From Bacillota bacterium (GTDB lineage Bacteria > Bacillota_I > Bacilli_A > Erysipelotrichales > Erysipelotrichaceae), in NCBI GenBank assembly GCA_023388535.1, contig JAEWFZ010000014.1:86783-150782 (forward strand): a stretch of DNA of 64,000 bases. Reading direction: 5' to 3'. Below the pieces are notes generated by a model, which was not told the DNA's origin, did no database searches, and saw only the letters and a program-made list of their open reading frames with translations. The position numbers and the translations under genes are program-made. Shown one piece after another: positions 44,440 through 52,366 of this stretch. Numbering within the stretch: position 1 is the first letter of the stretch; each line of letters opens with the position of its first letter.

Positions 44440-45445
44440 AGACATCCTTTCTATCCACAGCTTCTATGGAAATATTTTGTTGGAGTAGATGCTGACACAT
44501 TCGCTGGCGTAAGCTTTCATCTTTAGGTAATTCAACAATCATTTCCCCAAAGATTTCATCACCGACCGTTCGCGTATTAGCGTATAAGATATTGATTGTT
44601 TCTTGATAACTTAAAATCAGGTTGGCTAGAATTGGCTTACTTGCTTTTTGATGATCGAAGACGATGCGATAGACGATGTGTTCTTCTAAGTCCGCTAATT
44701 TTTGTTTAGGTAGTATTAGGTCTTTGGCGCGGCGACTTTGAGGATTGGAAAAGACGTCTCGTGTCGGACCAAGTTCGACCAGCTTACCTTCATGTAAAAT
44801 CGCTACGCTGTTACAAATCGATTCAATGATATCCATTTCATGGGTAATGATGACGATCGTAATTTTAAGCTGACGATGAATTTCTCGTAATAAATCTAAT
44901 ATTTCTTGAGTCGATTGTGGGTCAAGACTCGAAGTGGCTTCATCGCATAAGAGGATGGTTGGCTGATTAGCCAACGCCCGTGCGATCGCCACCCGTTGTT
45001 TTTGTCCACCAGATAACTGAGCTGGATAACTATCTTTTCGATCGTATAAATGAACGAGTTCTAATAGTTCTTTGACCCGCTTATTGGCTTGATCCTTGTC
45101 CACCCCAGCAATCTTTAAAGGTAACAATACATTATCAAACACCGTCTTTTGAGATAGTAAATTAAAATGTTGAAAAATCATGCCGATCTTCTGACGTTCT
45201 AAACGTAGTTGTTGAGGTGATAAATCATCTAAAGCGGAGCCGTTGACGATAACCTGTCCAGCGTCGGGACGTTCTAAAAAGTTGATACAGCGTACCAGCG
45301 TACTTTTGCCGGCACCGGACATGCCGATGATCCCAAAGATGTCTTGAGCTTGAATGGAAAAACTAATCGCATCGAGCGCTTGGATGTTTTGTTGACTGGT
45401 TTTAAAGGTTTTGCTGACGTTTTCAAAGCGAATAATAGGTTGCAT
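44432..45445 (-). CDS. metN: Methionine ABC transporter ATP-binding protein
   Basis: 337 residues. Walker A is GIIGMSGAGKSTLVRCI near residue 37, signature QLSGGQKQRVAIARAL, Walker B ILLCDEATSSLDP, and the C-terminal about 80 residues form the NIL (ACT-like) domain that binds methionine and inhibits transport. First gene of metNIQ-pcp. Upstream lies a leader peptide ORF and terminator rather than a SAM riboswitch. Confidence 0.95.
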   Translation of the reverse strand: MQPIIRFENVSKTFKTSQQNIQALDAISFSIQAQDIFGIIGMSGAGKSTLVRCINFLERPDAGQVIVNGSALDDLSPQQLRLERQKIGMIFQHFNLLSQKTVFDNVLLPLKIAGVDKDQANKRVKELLELVHLYDRKDSYPAQLSGGQKQRVAIARALANQPTILLCDEATSSLDPQSTQEILDLLREIHRQLKITIVIITHEMDIIESICNSVAILHEGKLVELGPTRDVFSNPQSRRAKDLILPKQKLADLEEHIVYRIVFDHQKASKPILANLILSYQETINILYANTRTVGDEIFGEMIVELPKDESLRQRMCQHLLQQNISIEAVDRKDVYA

Positions 45446-45464
45446 GGAGAATCCTTTCTATAAA

Positions 45465-45490
45465 TAAAAAACGGAACCGCTAAGGTTCCG
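45465..45490 (-). terminator. Attenuator terminator before metN
   Basis: CGGAACC (45484-45490) pairs with GGTTCCG (45472-45478) around a 5-base loop, followed by six T residues on the minus strand. It lies between the leader ORF and metN. Its 5' arm can instead pair with TGAGGTTC (45531-45538) inside the leader ORF. Confidence 0.85.
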
Positions 45491-45521
45491 CTAATAGTCT
45501 AAGTAAGTAAAAAAGATGACG

Positions 45522-45587
45522 TTAAAGTGAGAACCTCATGAGATTAAGATTAAACTGACGCATCATCATAGTAGTATTTAAATTCAT
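45522..45587 (-). CDS. Methionine-rich leader peptide of metNIQ-pcp
   Basis: A 21-codon ORF, ATG at 45587 to TAA at 45522, with AAAGGAG 7 bases upstream. The peptide begins MNLNTTMMMRQF and has five Met codons including three in a row (codons 7-9) and another at 17. Its last codons (17-19, ATG AGG TTC) hold TGAGGTTC, which is complementary to GAACCTTA in the terminator 5' arm. The layout of promoter, good ribosome site, Met-codon run, antiterminator pairing and terminator matches ribosome-mediated attenuation as known for trp, his and leu operons. Function is inferred from this layout. Confidence 0.75.
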   Translation of the reverse strand: MNLNTTMMMRQFNLNLMRFSL

Positions 45588-45611
45588 GAGCTTTCTCCTT
45601 TCATGATTTAC

Positions 45612-45640
45612 ATGATAGATGTAATTATTTTCAAAGTCAA
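45612..45640 (-). promoter_or_regulatory. metNIQ-pcp promoter
   Basis: TTGACT (45635-45640) and TATCAT (45612-45617) are 17 bases apart on the minus strand. Expected start near 45605, only a few bases before the leader ORF's ribosome site. Confidence 0.75.
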
Positions 45641-45767
45641 GTGAAAATGATAAAAATTATTTTTAACAACAGAAAATGGTACGATAAAACCAGAGAGAAG
45701 GAAAAACAGGTTAATAAAACATTTCTTAAAAAATACAAGAAGACCAACCGGTTTTTTCGGAAAACTG

Positions 45768-46328
45768 ATGCTTTGGGCAATGAATCGGGGACATAACAAA
45801 CTTCATCTTTGGGGAATTGAGCAATTACCGAATATTGAACCTATGGAAATTATCGATCTTGGTTGTGGCGGTGGTATTGGTGTTAAACATTTATTACGTC
45901 GATTCCCACAAGCGCGAATCACGGGTTTGGATTACTCCCCAGCAGCCCTGAAACAAGCCGCTAGACTAAATAAAAAAGCCCAAGATCAAGGACGTTGTCT
46001 ATGGTTGTTGGAAGATGTGTTAAACCTTACCAGCAAAGATCAGTATCATCTGGCTTGTGCTTTTGAGACCGTCTATTTCTGGTCCGAACTAAAACGAAGT
46101 TTCAAGAATGTTTATACTTTATTGAAAAACGACGGTTACTTTTTAATCGTTAATGAATTTGATGGCAGCGATAAGACCAAAGCCCAGCAATGGCAACAAC
46201 GAATCGAGGGCATGAAGATTTATTCGGAAACGGAATTAATCGATAAGTTAACTGCGGCCGGTTTTGATAATATCCAAGTATTTAAAGCAAAGAAAAGTTT
46301 TCAAATAGCTATCCTAGCTCAGAAATAA
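45768..46328 (+). CDS. Class I SAM-dependent methyltransferase; true start probably upstream
   Basis: 186 residues from the first canonical ATG. The SAM motif IIDLGCGGGIGVKHLL lies near residue 28, and AGFDNIQVFKAKKSFQIAILA closes the fold. Substrate unknown. The frame stays open upstream to 45654 and encodes RRPTGFFGKLMLW just before and across the ATG, a stretch I recognise as conserved in this family's N-terminus. No ATG, GTG or TTG occurs in that part of the frame, but an ATA at 45714 lies about 11 bases after AAGG and would give a normal-looking N-terminus. So the gene may use a rare start or have lost its start by mutation. Confidence 0.82.
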   Translation: MLWAMNRGHNKLHLWGIEQLPNIEPMEIIDLGCGGGIGVKHLLRRFPQARITGLDYSPAALKQAARLNKKAQDQGRCLWLLEDVLNLTSKDQYHLACAFETVYFWSELKRSFKNVYTLLKNDGYFLIVNEFDGSDKTKAQQWQQRIEGMKIYSETELIDKLTAAGFDNIQVFKAKKSFQIAILAQK

Positions 46329-46330
46329 AA

Positions 46331-46359
46331 AAAAGTAAGTTCTTTCTAAAAACTTACTT
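46331..46359. terminator. Bidirectional terminator between methyltransferase and rsh
   Basis: AAGTAAGTT pairs with AACTTACTT around a 9-base loop, with eight T residues on the minus side. Overlaps the rsh stop codon. Confidence 0.85.
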
Positions 46360-48556
46360 AGAGAACATCACGTTCCACCGAGATGACACTATCGATCTTG
46401 TTTAGATTAGAGGTATAGGTCCGTAATTGTTGAGCATCGCTGACTAAAACGCGAACATTGATGGTTGAATGGATCTTATCTTCGTCTACCGAAGCATTGA
46501 CTTCTACCATTTGTATTTTGTTTTGAGAAGTAACGGTAACAATATCGGTTAATAAGAATTGTCGGTCAAACGCTTTAATTTTTAGTGGTACTTCAAAATT
46601 AGTGGTAGTGATTTGTTCGTCCCACTGAACAGCTACTAAGCGATTTTTTTCGTTAATAATATTCGGACAATCAGCGCGGTGGACTTTAACCCCCTTGCCT
46701 TTTGAAATATAGCCGACAATCTCATCGCCTGGTACCGGAGAACAACAACCAGCTAAGGAGACCATCATCGTATCGATGCCATCGACAATAACACCCGACT
46801 TGGATACCACTCGCCGCTGACGCGGACGACCTTTGAACATGGCGGTGATATCAAAGATGCTTCCACCACTTTTTTGAGCTTGTAGTTTTTCAAAAACAGA
46901 TGCTAAGTTTAATGATTTTACCGCAATCGCATAGAAAAAGTCATCCATCGACTTTAAGTTAAAGCTTTGATAGATTGGTTCTAGTTTGCTTTTTACTAGG
47001 TATTCTTTTTCATACATTTCCCGAGCTTTTAGCTCGTTTTTAAACATTTGTTCGCCCTTGCTGATGACGTCTTTTCGACTTTCGGCTTCTTTCTTTTGTA
47101 AGAAAGCACGAATTTTGTTGCGGGCATGGTTGGTTTTTACGACATTGATCCAATCCGAGCTTGGCTCTGGATTGTTTTTATTGGTTTTTATTTGTACCAC
47201 ATCGCCGGTTTTGAGTTCGGTATTAAGTGGTACTAAGGTTCCATTAACCAAAGCCCCTACCGTCGCATGACCGACTTCGGTATGTATCCGATAAGCAAAA
47301 TCAATCGGCGTAGCACCTGCTGGTAAATCGATGACTCGACCTTTGGGCGTCATCACATAGACATTGGCTTCAAAAATATCGCGTTGTAGTATTTCCATAT
47401 ACTCTTGAGCTGAGGTATTGCCGCCTTCGGTCAATACTTCTAAATCTCTAAAGAGCGCTAATTTTTCTTCGATTTCTTGTTGACTCTTCTTGGCAGAAAC
47501 ACTGGACCCTTCTTTATAGCGCCAATGGGCCGCAACCCCTTTTTCGGCGATGGTATCCATTTCTTCGGTACGAATTTGTACCTCAAAGATACTGCCACCC
47601 TCACCAACAATGGAGGTATGAAGCGACTGATAAAGATTCATTTTCGGCATCGCGATATAATCTTTTAAACGTCCCGGAATCGGACGGTATTTAGCATGAA
47701 TATAGCCTAATATTTCATAGCAACGCAGCTCATTATCGGTAATCACCCGAATCGCCAATAGATCGAGAATTTCATCAAATCGTTTGGCTTTGGTGATCAT
47801 TTTTTTATAAATCGAATATAAATGCTTGGAGCGACCAAAAATTCGATGTGGGATATTGTGTTCGTCTAAAAGATCTTCAATATCCTTAATCATCTTCTCG
47901 ACTTGGGTATCGCGTTGGGCTTTACGTTGATCGACCATCCGTACGACTTCATAATAGTTTTCTGGATGTAGATAGAAAAATGAAATATCTTCCAGTTCGT
48001 TTTTGATTTCGTTAAGTCCCAGACGATGCGCGATCGGTGCGTAGACGGAGAGCGTTTCGTTGGCGATTTTTTGTTGTTTTTCCACCGTATGATATTCGAG
48101 GGTACGCATATTATGGAGTCGGTCGACGAGCTTAATAAAAATAACTCGAACATCTTTAGCCATAGCAATAAAAATCTTGCGGTGATTTTCGGCGAGATAT
48201 TCTTTTTCGTCTTTGAATTGAATATTTCCGATTTTCGTCACGGAATCGACTAAGGTCGCAATTTCCGGTGAGAATTTTTCACTGAGTTCTTCTAAGCTTA
48301 CTCCAGTATCTTCTACGGTATCGTGTAATAGTCCCGCTTGAATGGTGGCGGGTGAGACATGCATGGTAGCTAGGATATAAGCTACATTGATAAGGTGAAC
48401 CATATAGGGTTCACCGGATTTTCGTTTCTGATGGGCGTGACTTGCAGACGCAAAATCCAAGGCTTTTTGGATATTATCCAAATCGACTTGGTTAGTAATG
48501 TATGATTTGACTTCATTGAGAAAGTCTGTCTCATTGTAGGTTTGATGTCGCGCCAT
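46358..48556 (-). CDS. relA: Bifunctional (p)ppGpp synthetase/hydrolase
   Basis: 732-residue RelA/SpoT homologue of the stringent response. The HD hydrolase domain carries HDTVEDTG near residue 77 and KLVDRLHNMRTLEY, which suggests an intact hydrolase. The synthetase domain (RVITDNELRCYEILGYIHAKYRPIPGR and the following YQSLHT) is complete. TGS (VMTPKGRVIDLPAGATPIDFAYRIH), a zinc-finger/helical region and a C-terminal ACT domain follow. It lies downstream of apt, the usual Firmicutes recJ-apt-relA order. Confidence 0.96.
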   Translation of the reverse strand: MARHQTYNETDFLNEVKSYITNQVDLDNIQKALDFASASHAHQKRKSGEPYMVHLINVAYILATMHVSPATIQAGLLHDTVEDTGVSLEELSEKFSPEIATLVDSVTKIGNIQFKDEKEYLAENHRKIFIAMAKDVRVIFIKLVDRLHNMRTLEYHTVEKQQKIANETLSVYAPIAHRLGLNEIKNELEDISFFYLHPENYYEVVRMVDQRKAQRDTQVEKMIKDIEDLLDEHNIPHRIFGRSKHLYSIYKKMITKAKRFDEILDLLAIRVITDNELRCYEILGYIHAKYRPIPGRLKDYIAMPKMNLYQSLHTSIVGEGGSIFEVQIRTEEMDTIAEKGVAAHWRYKEGSSVSAKKSQQEIEEKLALFRDLEVLTEGGNTSAQEYMEILQRDIFEANVYVMTPKGRVIDLPAGATPIDFAYRIHTEVGHATVGALVNGTLVPLNTELKTGDVVQIKTNKNNPEPSSDWINVVKTNHARNKIRAFLQKKEAESRKDVISKGEQMFKNELKAREMYEKEYLVKSKLEPIYQSFNLKSMDDFFYAIAVKSLNLASVFEKLQAQKSGGSIFDITAMFKGRPRQRRVVSKSGVIVDGIDTMMVSLAGCCSPVPGDEIVGYISKGKGVKVHRADCPNIINEKNRLVAVQWDEQITTTNFEVPLKIKAFDRQFLLTDIVTVTSQNKIQMVEVNASVDEDKIHSTINVRVLVSDAQQLRTYTSNLNKIDSVISVERDVL

Positions 48557-48568
48557 CGAGAGTCCTTT

Positions 48569-49084
48569 CTACTCGTAGGATAGGATCGATAAAATTGGTA
48601 TATTGTTTAGTTTTTCTCGACCGTTTAAATCAAGTAATTCGATTAAGAAGGCACAACCAACGACTTCACCACCACAGGATTCAATCAGTTTAACCGTGGC
48701 TTCGACGGTACCTCCTGTAGCTAGTAAATCATCAACGATTAAAACCTTTTGTCCTGGCTTAATCGCATCAGCATGGATATGTAGTTCGTTGGAACCATAT
48801 TCTAAGTCATAGCTGTAGGCGATGGTTTCTCTTGGTAGTTTACCAGGTTTACGTACCGGTACAAATCCGATTTCCATTTCATAAGCCACCGGGCAACCGA
48901 AAATAAAGCCACGAGATTCTGGTCCGACAATGACTTCGGCCCCTTTTTCTCTAGCAAATTCTAGCATCTTTTCGACGGCTAATTTAAAGGCTTTACCATC
49001 GTTCATAAGCGGGGTAATATCTCTAAATAAGACACCTTCTTGTGGATAATTAGGAATGCTTGCGATTCTATCGTATAAGTTCAT
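48569..49084 (-). CDS. apt: Adenine phosphoribosyltransferase
   Basis: Salvages adenine to AMP with PRPP. The 171 residues carry RIASIPNYPQEGVLFRDITP at the start, GPESRGFIFG near 55 and the PRPP-binding VLIVDDLLATGGT near 113. GGAGGG is before the ATG. The recJ-apt-relA neighbourhood is standard in Bacilli. Confidence 0.97.
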   Translation of the reverse strand: MNLYDRIASIPNYPQEGVLFRDITPLMNDGKAFKLAVEKMLEFAREKGAEVIVGPESRGFIFGCPVAYEMEIGFVPVRKPGKLPRETIAYSYDLEYGSNELHIHADAIKPGQKVLIVDDLLATGGTVEATVKLIESCGGEVVGCAFLIELLDLNGREKLNNIPILSILSYE

Positions 49085-49119
49085 AGTTTCCCTCCAATAA
49101 CAGTTGTATTATATCATAC

Positions 49120-50709
49120 TCATAATATAAACTTCTCGGCTAATAAGCTCAAGCGATTTCGATAATAACCCTTTTGTAATTGACCGACGACAAGGACGTT
49201 CTGATTTTCAATGAGTTTATCTTTTAAACTCGAGAAGGTAACCACCTCAGATAAATCATGAGCCTCGTTAACCTGCCATTTTCGACCGATGGTATTGATT
49301 GGGTTAGAGGTACCGAGATCGAGATCAATCATAATTGGATATTTATAGAAACCTTGACCAAAAGGAGCAAACCGCTCTAAGGTTTCAAAATAGCTGTATT
49401 TCAAGTCGGATTTACTTAGGGCAATTACATCCATTGTTGGTTCTTCGATTTCTAGATGTTCAAACTCTAATTCTAAAGCTGTTTTAAAGGATTCAAATTT
49501 TGTCTCTCTAATCGCAAAAGCACAAGCTAAAGCATGGCCACCAAAGTTTTCAAAATGACTGGTCGCATACTTCGATAAGATCGCATAAATATCAAGATAT
49601 GGCGAACGTACTGAAAACTTGTAAAGATCACCATTATTGGTTCCTACTAATACCGGGACTTGTAGTTTATTGGCGATGCTGCCGGAGACAATACCAATAA
49701 TGCCTTCATGAAATTCTGAATTAAAGATAACTTGAACCGGCGCTGAAGCTTTAATTTGTTGATTGGCGAGTTGGATATGGTTTTTAGTAAGGCGTTTGCG
49801 TTGCTTGTTGATGTTGCGAATTTGGCTAGCGGCTGTTTCTAAGCCAGCTCGCCAAGGATCGATCAGATAGGTAACCATTTGGTAGATTTTGACACTGGGA
49901 TGATTGAGCCGGCCAATCGCATTCAACACGGGCACGATATTGAAACTGAGGACGGTTTCATCGTACTTGGTTATTTTCCGTTCGCTTAATTTGTCAATCG
50001 TTTTGAAGCGATGCTGGTTGAGTTTTTTTATACCTTCTTGAACTAGGAATCGGTTGTGCTGGGTAAGTAACATGATATCCCCCACCGTTCCTATCGCGGC
50101 TAAACTGACATCATACTCATCCATTAATTCCATAGCATCCATCAAAGTAGCGACCAAGCCACTGGCACATTGGTTTTGAAACCAACTACTTAAGAGTTCA
50201 CAGTGATATAAGACATCACAGATAACTTCCCCTGCGATTTGATGATGATCGATAATCATGATCTTCATACCGTAGCTTTTGGCTTTAGCCAAGGCTTCAT
50301 GAGCGGCTACGCCATTATCTACGGTAATTAATACTTGATAGTCTTTTTGATGGGCTTGATTAACCAAATCTTCGCTTAGTCCATAGCCTTCCTCGATTCG
50401 ATTTGGGATATAGTATCCAGGTTCTATTCCGAGTTTATGAAAGAGACGCACCAACAAAGCGGTAGAACAAATGCCATCACAATCGTAATCACCAACAATC
50501 ATAGTTTTGTATTGATTTTCTTTGATGTCCAAGATAAAGCGAATCGCTTGACGTAATACTACGTCTTGACAGACTTGATGTGGGGTATTGATGATTTCAC
50601 TTAAATCACTGGTTTCATCCAAAAGCGGTCCAATAATTTTTTGGACTAAAGGATTGTAGGGTTTGAGTTGTGGATGAATGTCATCTTTGTTTAAATAGTT
50701 TATTTTCAT
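49120..50709 (-). CDS. recJ: Single-stranded-DNA exonuclease RecJ
   Basis: DHH-family 5'-3' nuclease of recombination and repair. VGDYDCDGICSTALLV (about residues 73-88) and the DHH motif IMIIDHHQIAGE near 150 are present, and the DHHA1 domain GIIGIVSGSIANK with GGHALACAF follows. The 529 residues are shorter than Bacillus RecJ (about 780), lacking much of the C-terminus. The start has no ribosome binding site and lies directly after a -10 element, so the mRNA may be leaderless. Confidence 0.92.
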   Translation of the reverse strand: MKINYLNKDDIHPQLKPYNPLVQKIIGPLLDETSDLSEIINTPHQVCQDVVLRQAIRFILDIKENQYKTMIVGDYDCDGICSTALLVRLFHKLGIEPGYYIPNRIEEGYGLSEDLVNQAHQKDYQVLITVDNGVAAHEALAKAKSYGMKIMIIDHHQIAGEVICDVLYHCELLSSWFQNQCASGLVATLMDAMELMDEYDVSLAAIGTVGDIMLLTQHNRFLVQEGIKKLNQHRFKTIDKLSERKITKYDETVLSFNIVPVLNAIGRLNHPSVKIYQMVTYLIDPWRAGLETAASQIRNINKQRKRLTKNHIQLANQQIKASAPVQVIFNSEFHEGIIGIVSGSIANKLQVPVLVGTNNGDLYKFSVRSPYLDIYAILSKYATSHFENFGGHALACAFAIRETKFESFKTALELEFEHLEIEEPTMDVIALSKSDLKYSYFETLERFAPFGQGFYKYPIMIDLDLGTSNPINTIGRKWQVNEAHDLSEVVTFSSLKDKLIENQNVLVVGQLQKGYYRNRLSLLAEKFIL

Positions 50710-50716
50710 ATTCTAT

Positions 50717-50725
50717 ATTTTATCA
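50717..50725 (-). promoter_or_regulatory. recJ extended -10, start at or beside the ATG
   Basis: TGA-TAAAAT on the minus strand (50717-50725) is only 7 bases upstream of the recJ ATG. A start 7 bases beyond the -10 falls on or next to the A of ATG. No convincing -35. Confidence 0.45.
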
Positions 50726-50730
50726 CAATA

Positions 50731-50758
50731 AAAGAACTAACTTTTCAGCTAGTTCTTT
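50731..50758 (-). terminator. Terminator after the small LPXTG gene
   Basis: AAAGAACTA pairs with TAGTTCTTT around a 10-base loop, with TTTTATT following on the minus strand. Confidence 0.8.
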
Positions 50759-50764
50759 CTCTGT

Positions 50765-50989
50765 TTAATCTTTTTTGCGTAGATTTCTGATTAGTAGAAT
50801 TACCCCAGCTAAGATGATAATTACCGCTAACCAAACTTTAGGATCTTCAACTCCGGTCATTGGTAAGTTCGGTTTAGATGGTATTTCTAACGAACGTGTG
50901 ACTTGATTGAAACTGGCGTTGTAAAAGAACACTAAAAAAACCATAAAAGAAATCAGAATCTTTCTGGTAAGTTTACGCATTGACACCAT
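50765..50989 (-). CDS. Very small LPXTG-type wall-anchored protein
   Basis: 74 residues. AAGGAGG lies 4 bases before the first ATG (50989), with alternative starts at GTG 50986 and ATG 50980. The N-terminal segment MRKLTRKILISFMVFLVFF plus a short tail is a signal peptide, and the C-terminus is a sortase signal: LPMTG, then the hydrophobic stretch VWLAVIIILAGVILLI, then RNLRKKD. After export and sorting only about 20 residues (around RSLEIPSKPN) would be left on the wall. It has its own terminator. No sortase gene is in the window. Function unknown. Confidence 0.75.
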   Translation of the reverse strand: MVSMRKLTRKILISFMVFLVFFYNASFNQVTRSLEIPSKPNLPMTGVEDPKVWLAVIIILAGVILLIRNLRKKD

Positions 50990-51055
50990 ATGGCCTCCTT
51001 ATTATTAAAATTATATAACATCTTTTTTCATAAATCAATCAAAAAACACATCCAT

Positions 51056-52366
51056 CTATTTGGACGTGTTTAGTTGATTAACTAATTGAATAAAGGTCTC
51101 TCCGCGATGCTCGAAATTCTTAAACTGATCAAAGCTTGCGCAGGCTGGCGAGAGTAAGACGGTATCGTTGACCTCAGCTAAACTGGTTGCTAAGTTTACC
51201 GCTTCGGATAAAGTTTCGACAACATGAGCTTGTGGTAGCAGTTCTTTTAACTTGGTTTTGGTCTGACCAAAGACAATGACTTCTTTGAATCGATCTTGAT
51301 ACTTAAGCAAACCTTCAAAGCTTAGATTTTTATCCGAACCTCCTAAAAGTAGGATGACCGGTTTAGTAAAGCTCTGTAAAGCAACCATCGTCGATTCTGG
51401 ATTGGTCGCCTTGGAATCGTTGACATAATGGATACCATTGACTTCTTTGACCCATTGTAAGCGATGCTCGACCGCTGTAAAGGTTTTAAGCAAGCGTTGT
51501 ACTTCCATCAGTGGAACCCCGAGTATTAAAGCCATCATACTTGCGACCATAGCGTTTTGAACATTATGAGGACCTTTTATTTGTAAATCGTCAATATGAA
51601 ATAAAAACTCGTCTTTATAAAAGACCATATTTGAAGCTAGATATACATCCGCTTTCTCCTTTAAAGAAAAATCAATCACTTGAGCATTCAAGTAACGGGC
51701 TCGTTTCATGATTTCTGGATCATCGATATTTCGTAAGAAAATATCGTTGCGATTCATGTTCTTTAACAGTCTAAATTTGCTATCGTAGTAATTATCTGCG
51801 TAATAGTAGCGATCCAAATGATCGGGACTGAGATTAAGAATCGTAGCCACTTTAGGTTTAAAAAACAATAAACCATCGATTTGAAAACTCGAGAGCTCTA
51901 AGGCGATATTGACCTCTTGTTGTTGATAGTTAAAGGCCACTTCCGATAAAGGTAAACCAATATTGCCACAACTTACATGAGGCAAATTAGCCCCTTCTAG
52001 TAAATGATCTAATAAGGCAGTGGTAGTGGTTTTACCATTGGTGCCAGTGATAGCGCCATAGTGAAAGTTTTTAGCGTATAAAAAAGCCAAATCGGTTTCA
52101 GTATAAATAAAATAGCGCTCCGCCAACATGGTAACTACCGGATGACTATCGGGAATCGCTGGATTTTTTACGACTAAATCAACTTTAAGTTCCCCTAAGC
52201 TCATCGGTATCCCAGCTCCGATGATGGTAATGTTTTCGGTATTGATACTAGGTTCAACGACGATGTTTCCATCGTCCGCCCAAATTATTTGATAGTCTTG
52301 AGCTAAGAGTAATTTAACTACGGCATTGCCCGATTTAGCACCGCCTAAAACAATCGCCTGTTTCAT
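51056..52366 (-). CDS. murD: UDP-N-acetylmuramoylalanine-D-glutamate ligase
   Basis: Adds D-Glu to the peptidoglycan precursor. I start it at ATG 52366, which overlaps the mraY stop in an ATGA (436 residues); an ATG 15 bases earlier is the alternative. P-loop GAITGTNGKTTTTALL near 110, NLSPDHLDRY near 180, VNDSKATNPESTMVAL near 315 and LLSPACASFDQF near the C-terminus are present. Last gene of this division and wall cluster; murG and ftsW are not nearby. Confidence 0.96.
   Translation of the reverse strand: MKQAIVLGGAKSGNAVVKLLLAQDYQIIWADDGNIVVEPSINTENITIIGAGIPMSLGELKVDLVVKNPAIPDSHPVVTMLAERYFIYTETDLAFLYAKNFHYGAITGTNGKTTTTALLDHLLEGANLPHVSCGNIGLPLSEVAFNYQQQEVNIALELSSFQIDGLLFFKPKVATILNLSPDHLDRYYYADNYYDSKFRLLKNMNRNDIFLRNIDDPEIMKRARYLNAQVIDFSLKEKADVYLASNMVFYKDEFLFHIDDLQIKGPHNVQNAMVASMMALILGVPLMEVQRLLKTFTAVEHRLQWVKEVNGIHYVNDSKATNPESTMVALQSFTKPVILLLGGSDKNLSFEGLLKYQDRFKEVIVFGQTKTKLKELLPQAHVVETLSEAVNLATSLAEVNDTVLLSPACASFDQFKNFEHRGETFIQLVNQLNTSK

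Noticed and set aside
45446..45640. SAM (S-box) riboswitch or Met T-box before metN
   Set aside because: No S-box core or T-box GGTGGTACC motif is present; the region is instead explained by a leader ORF and terminator.
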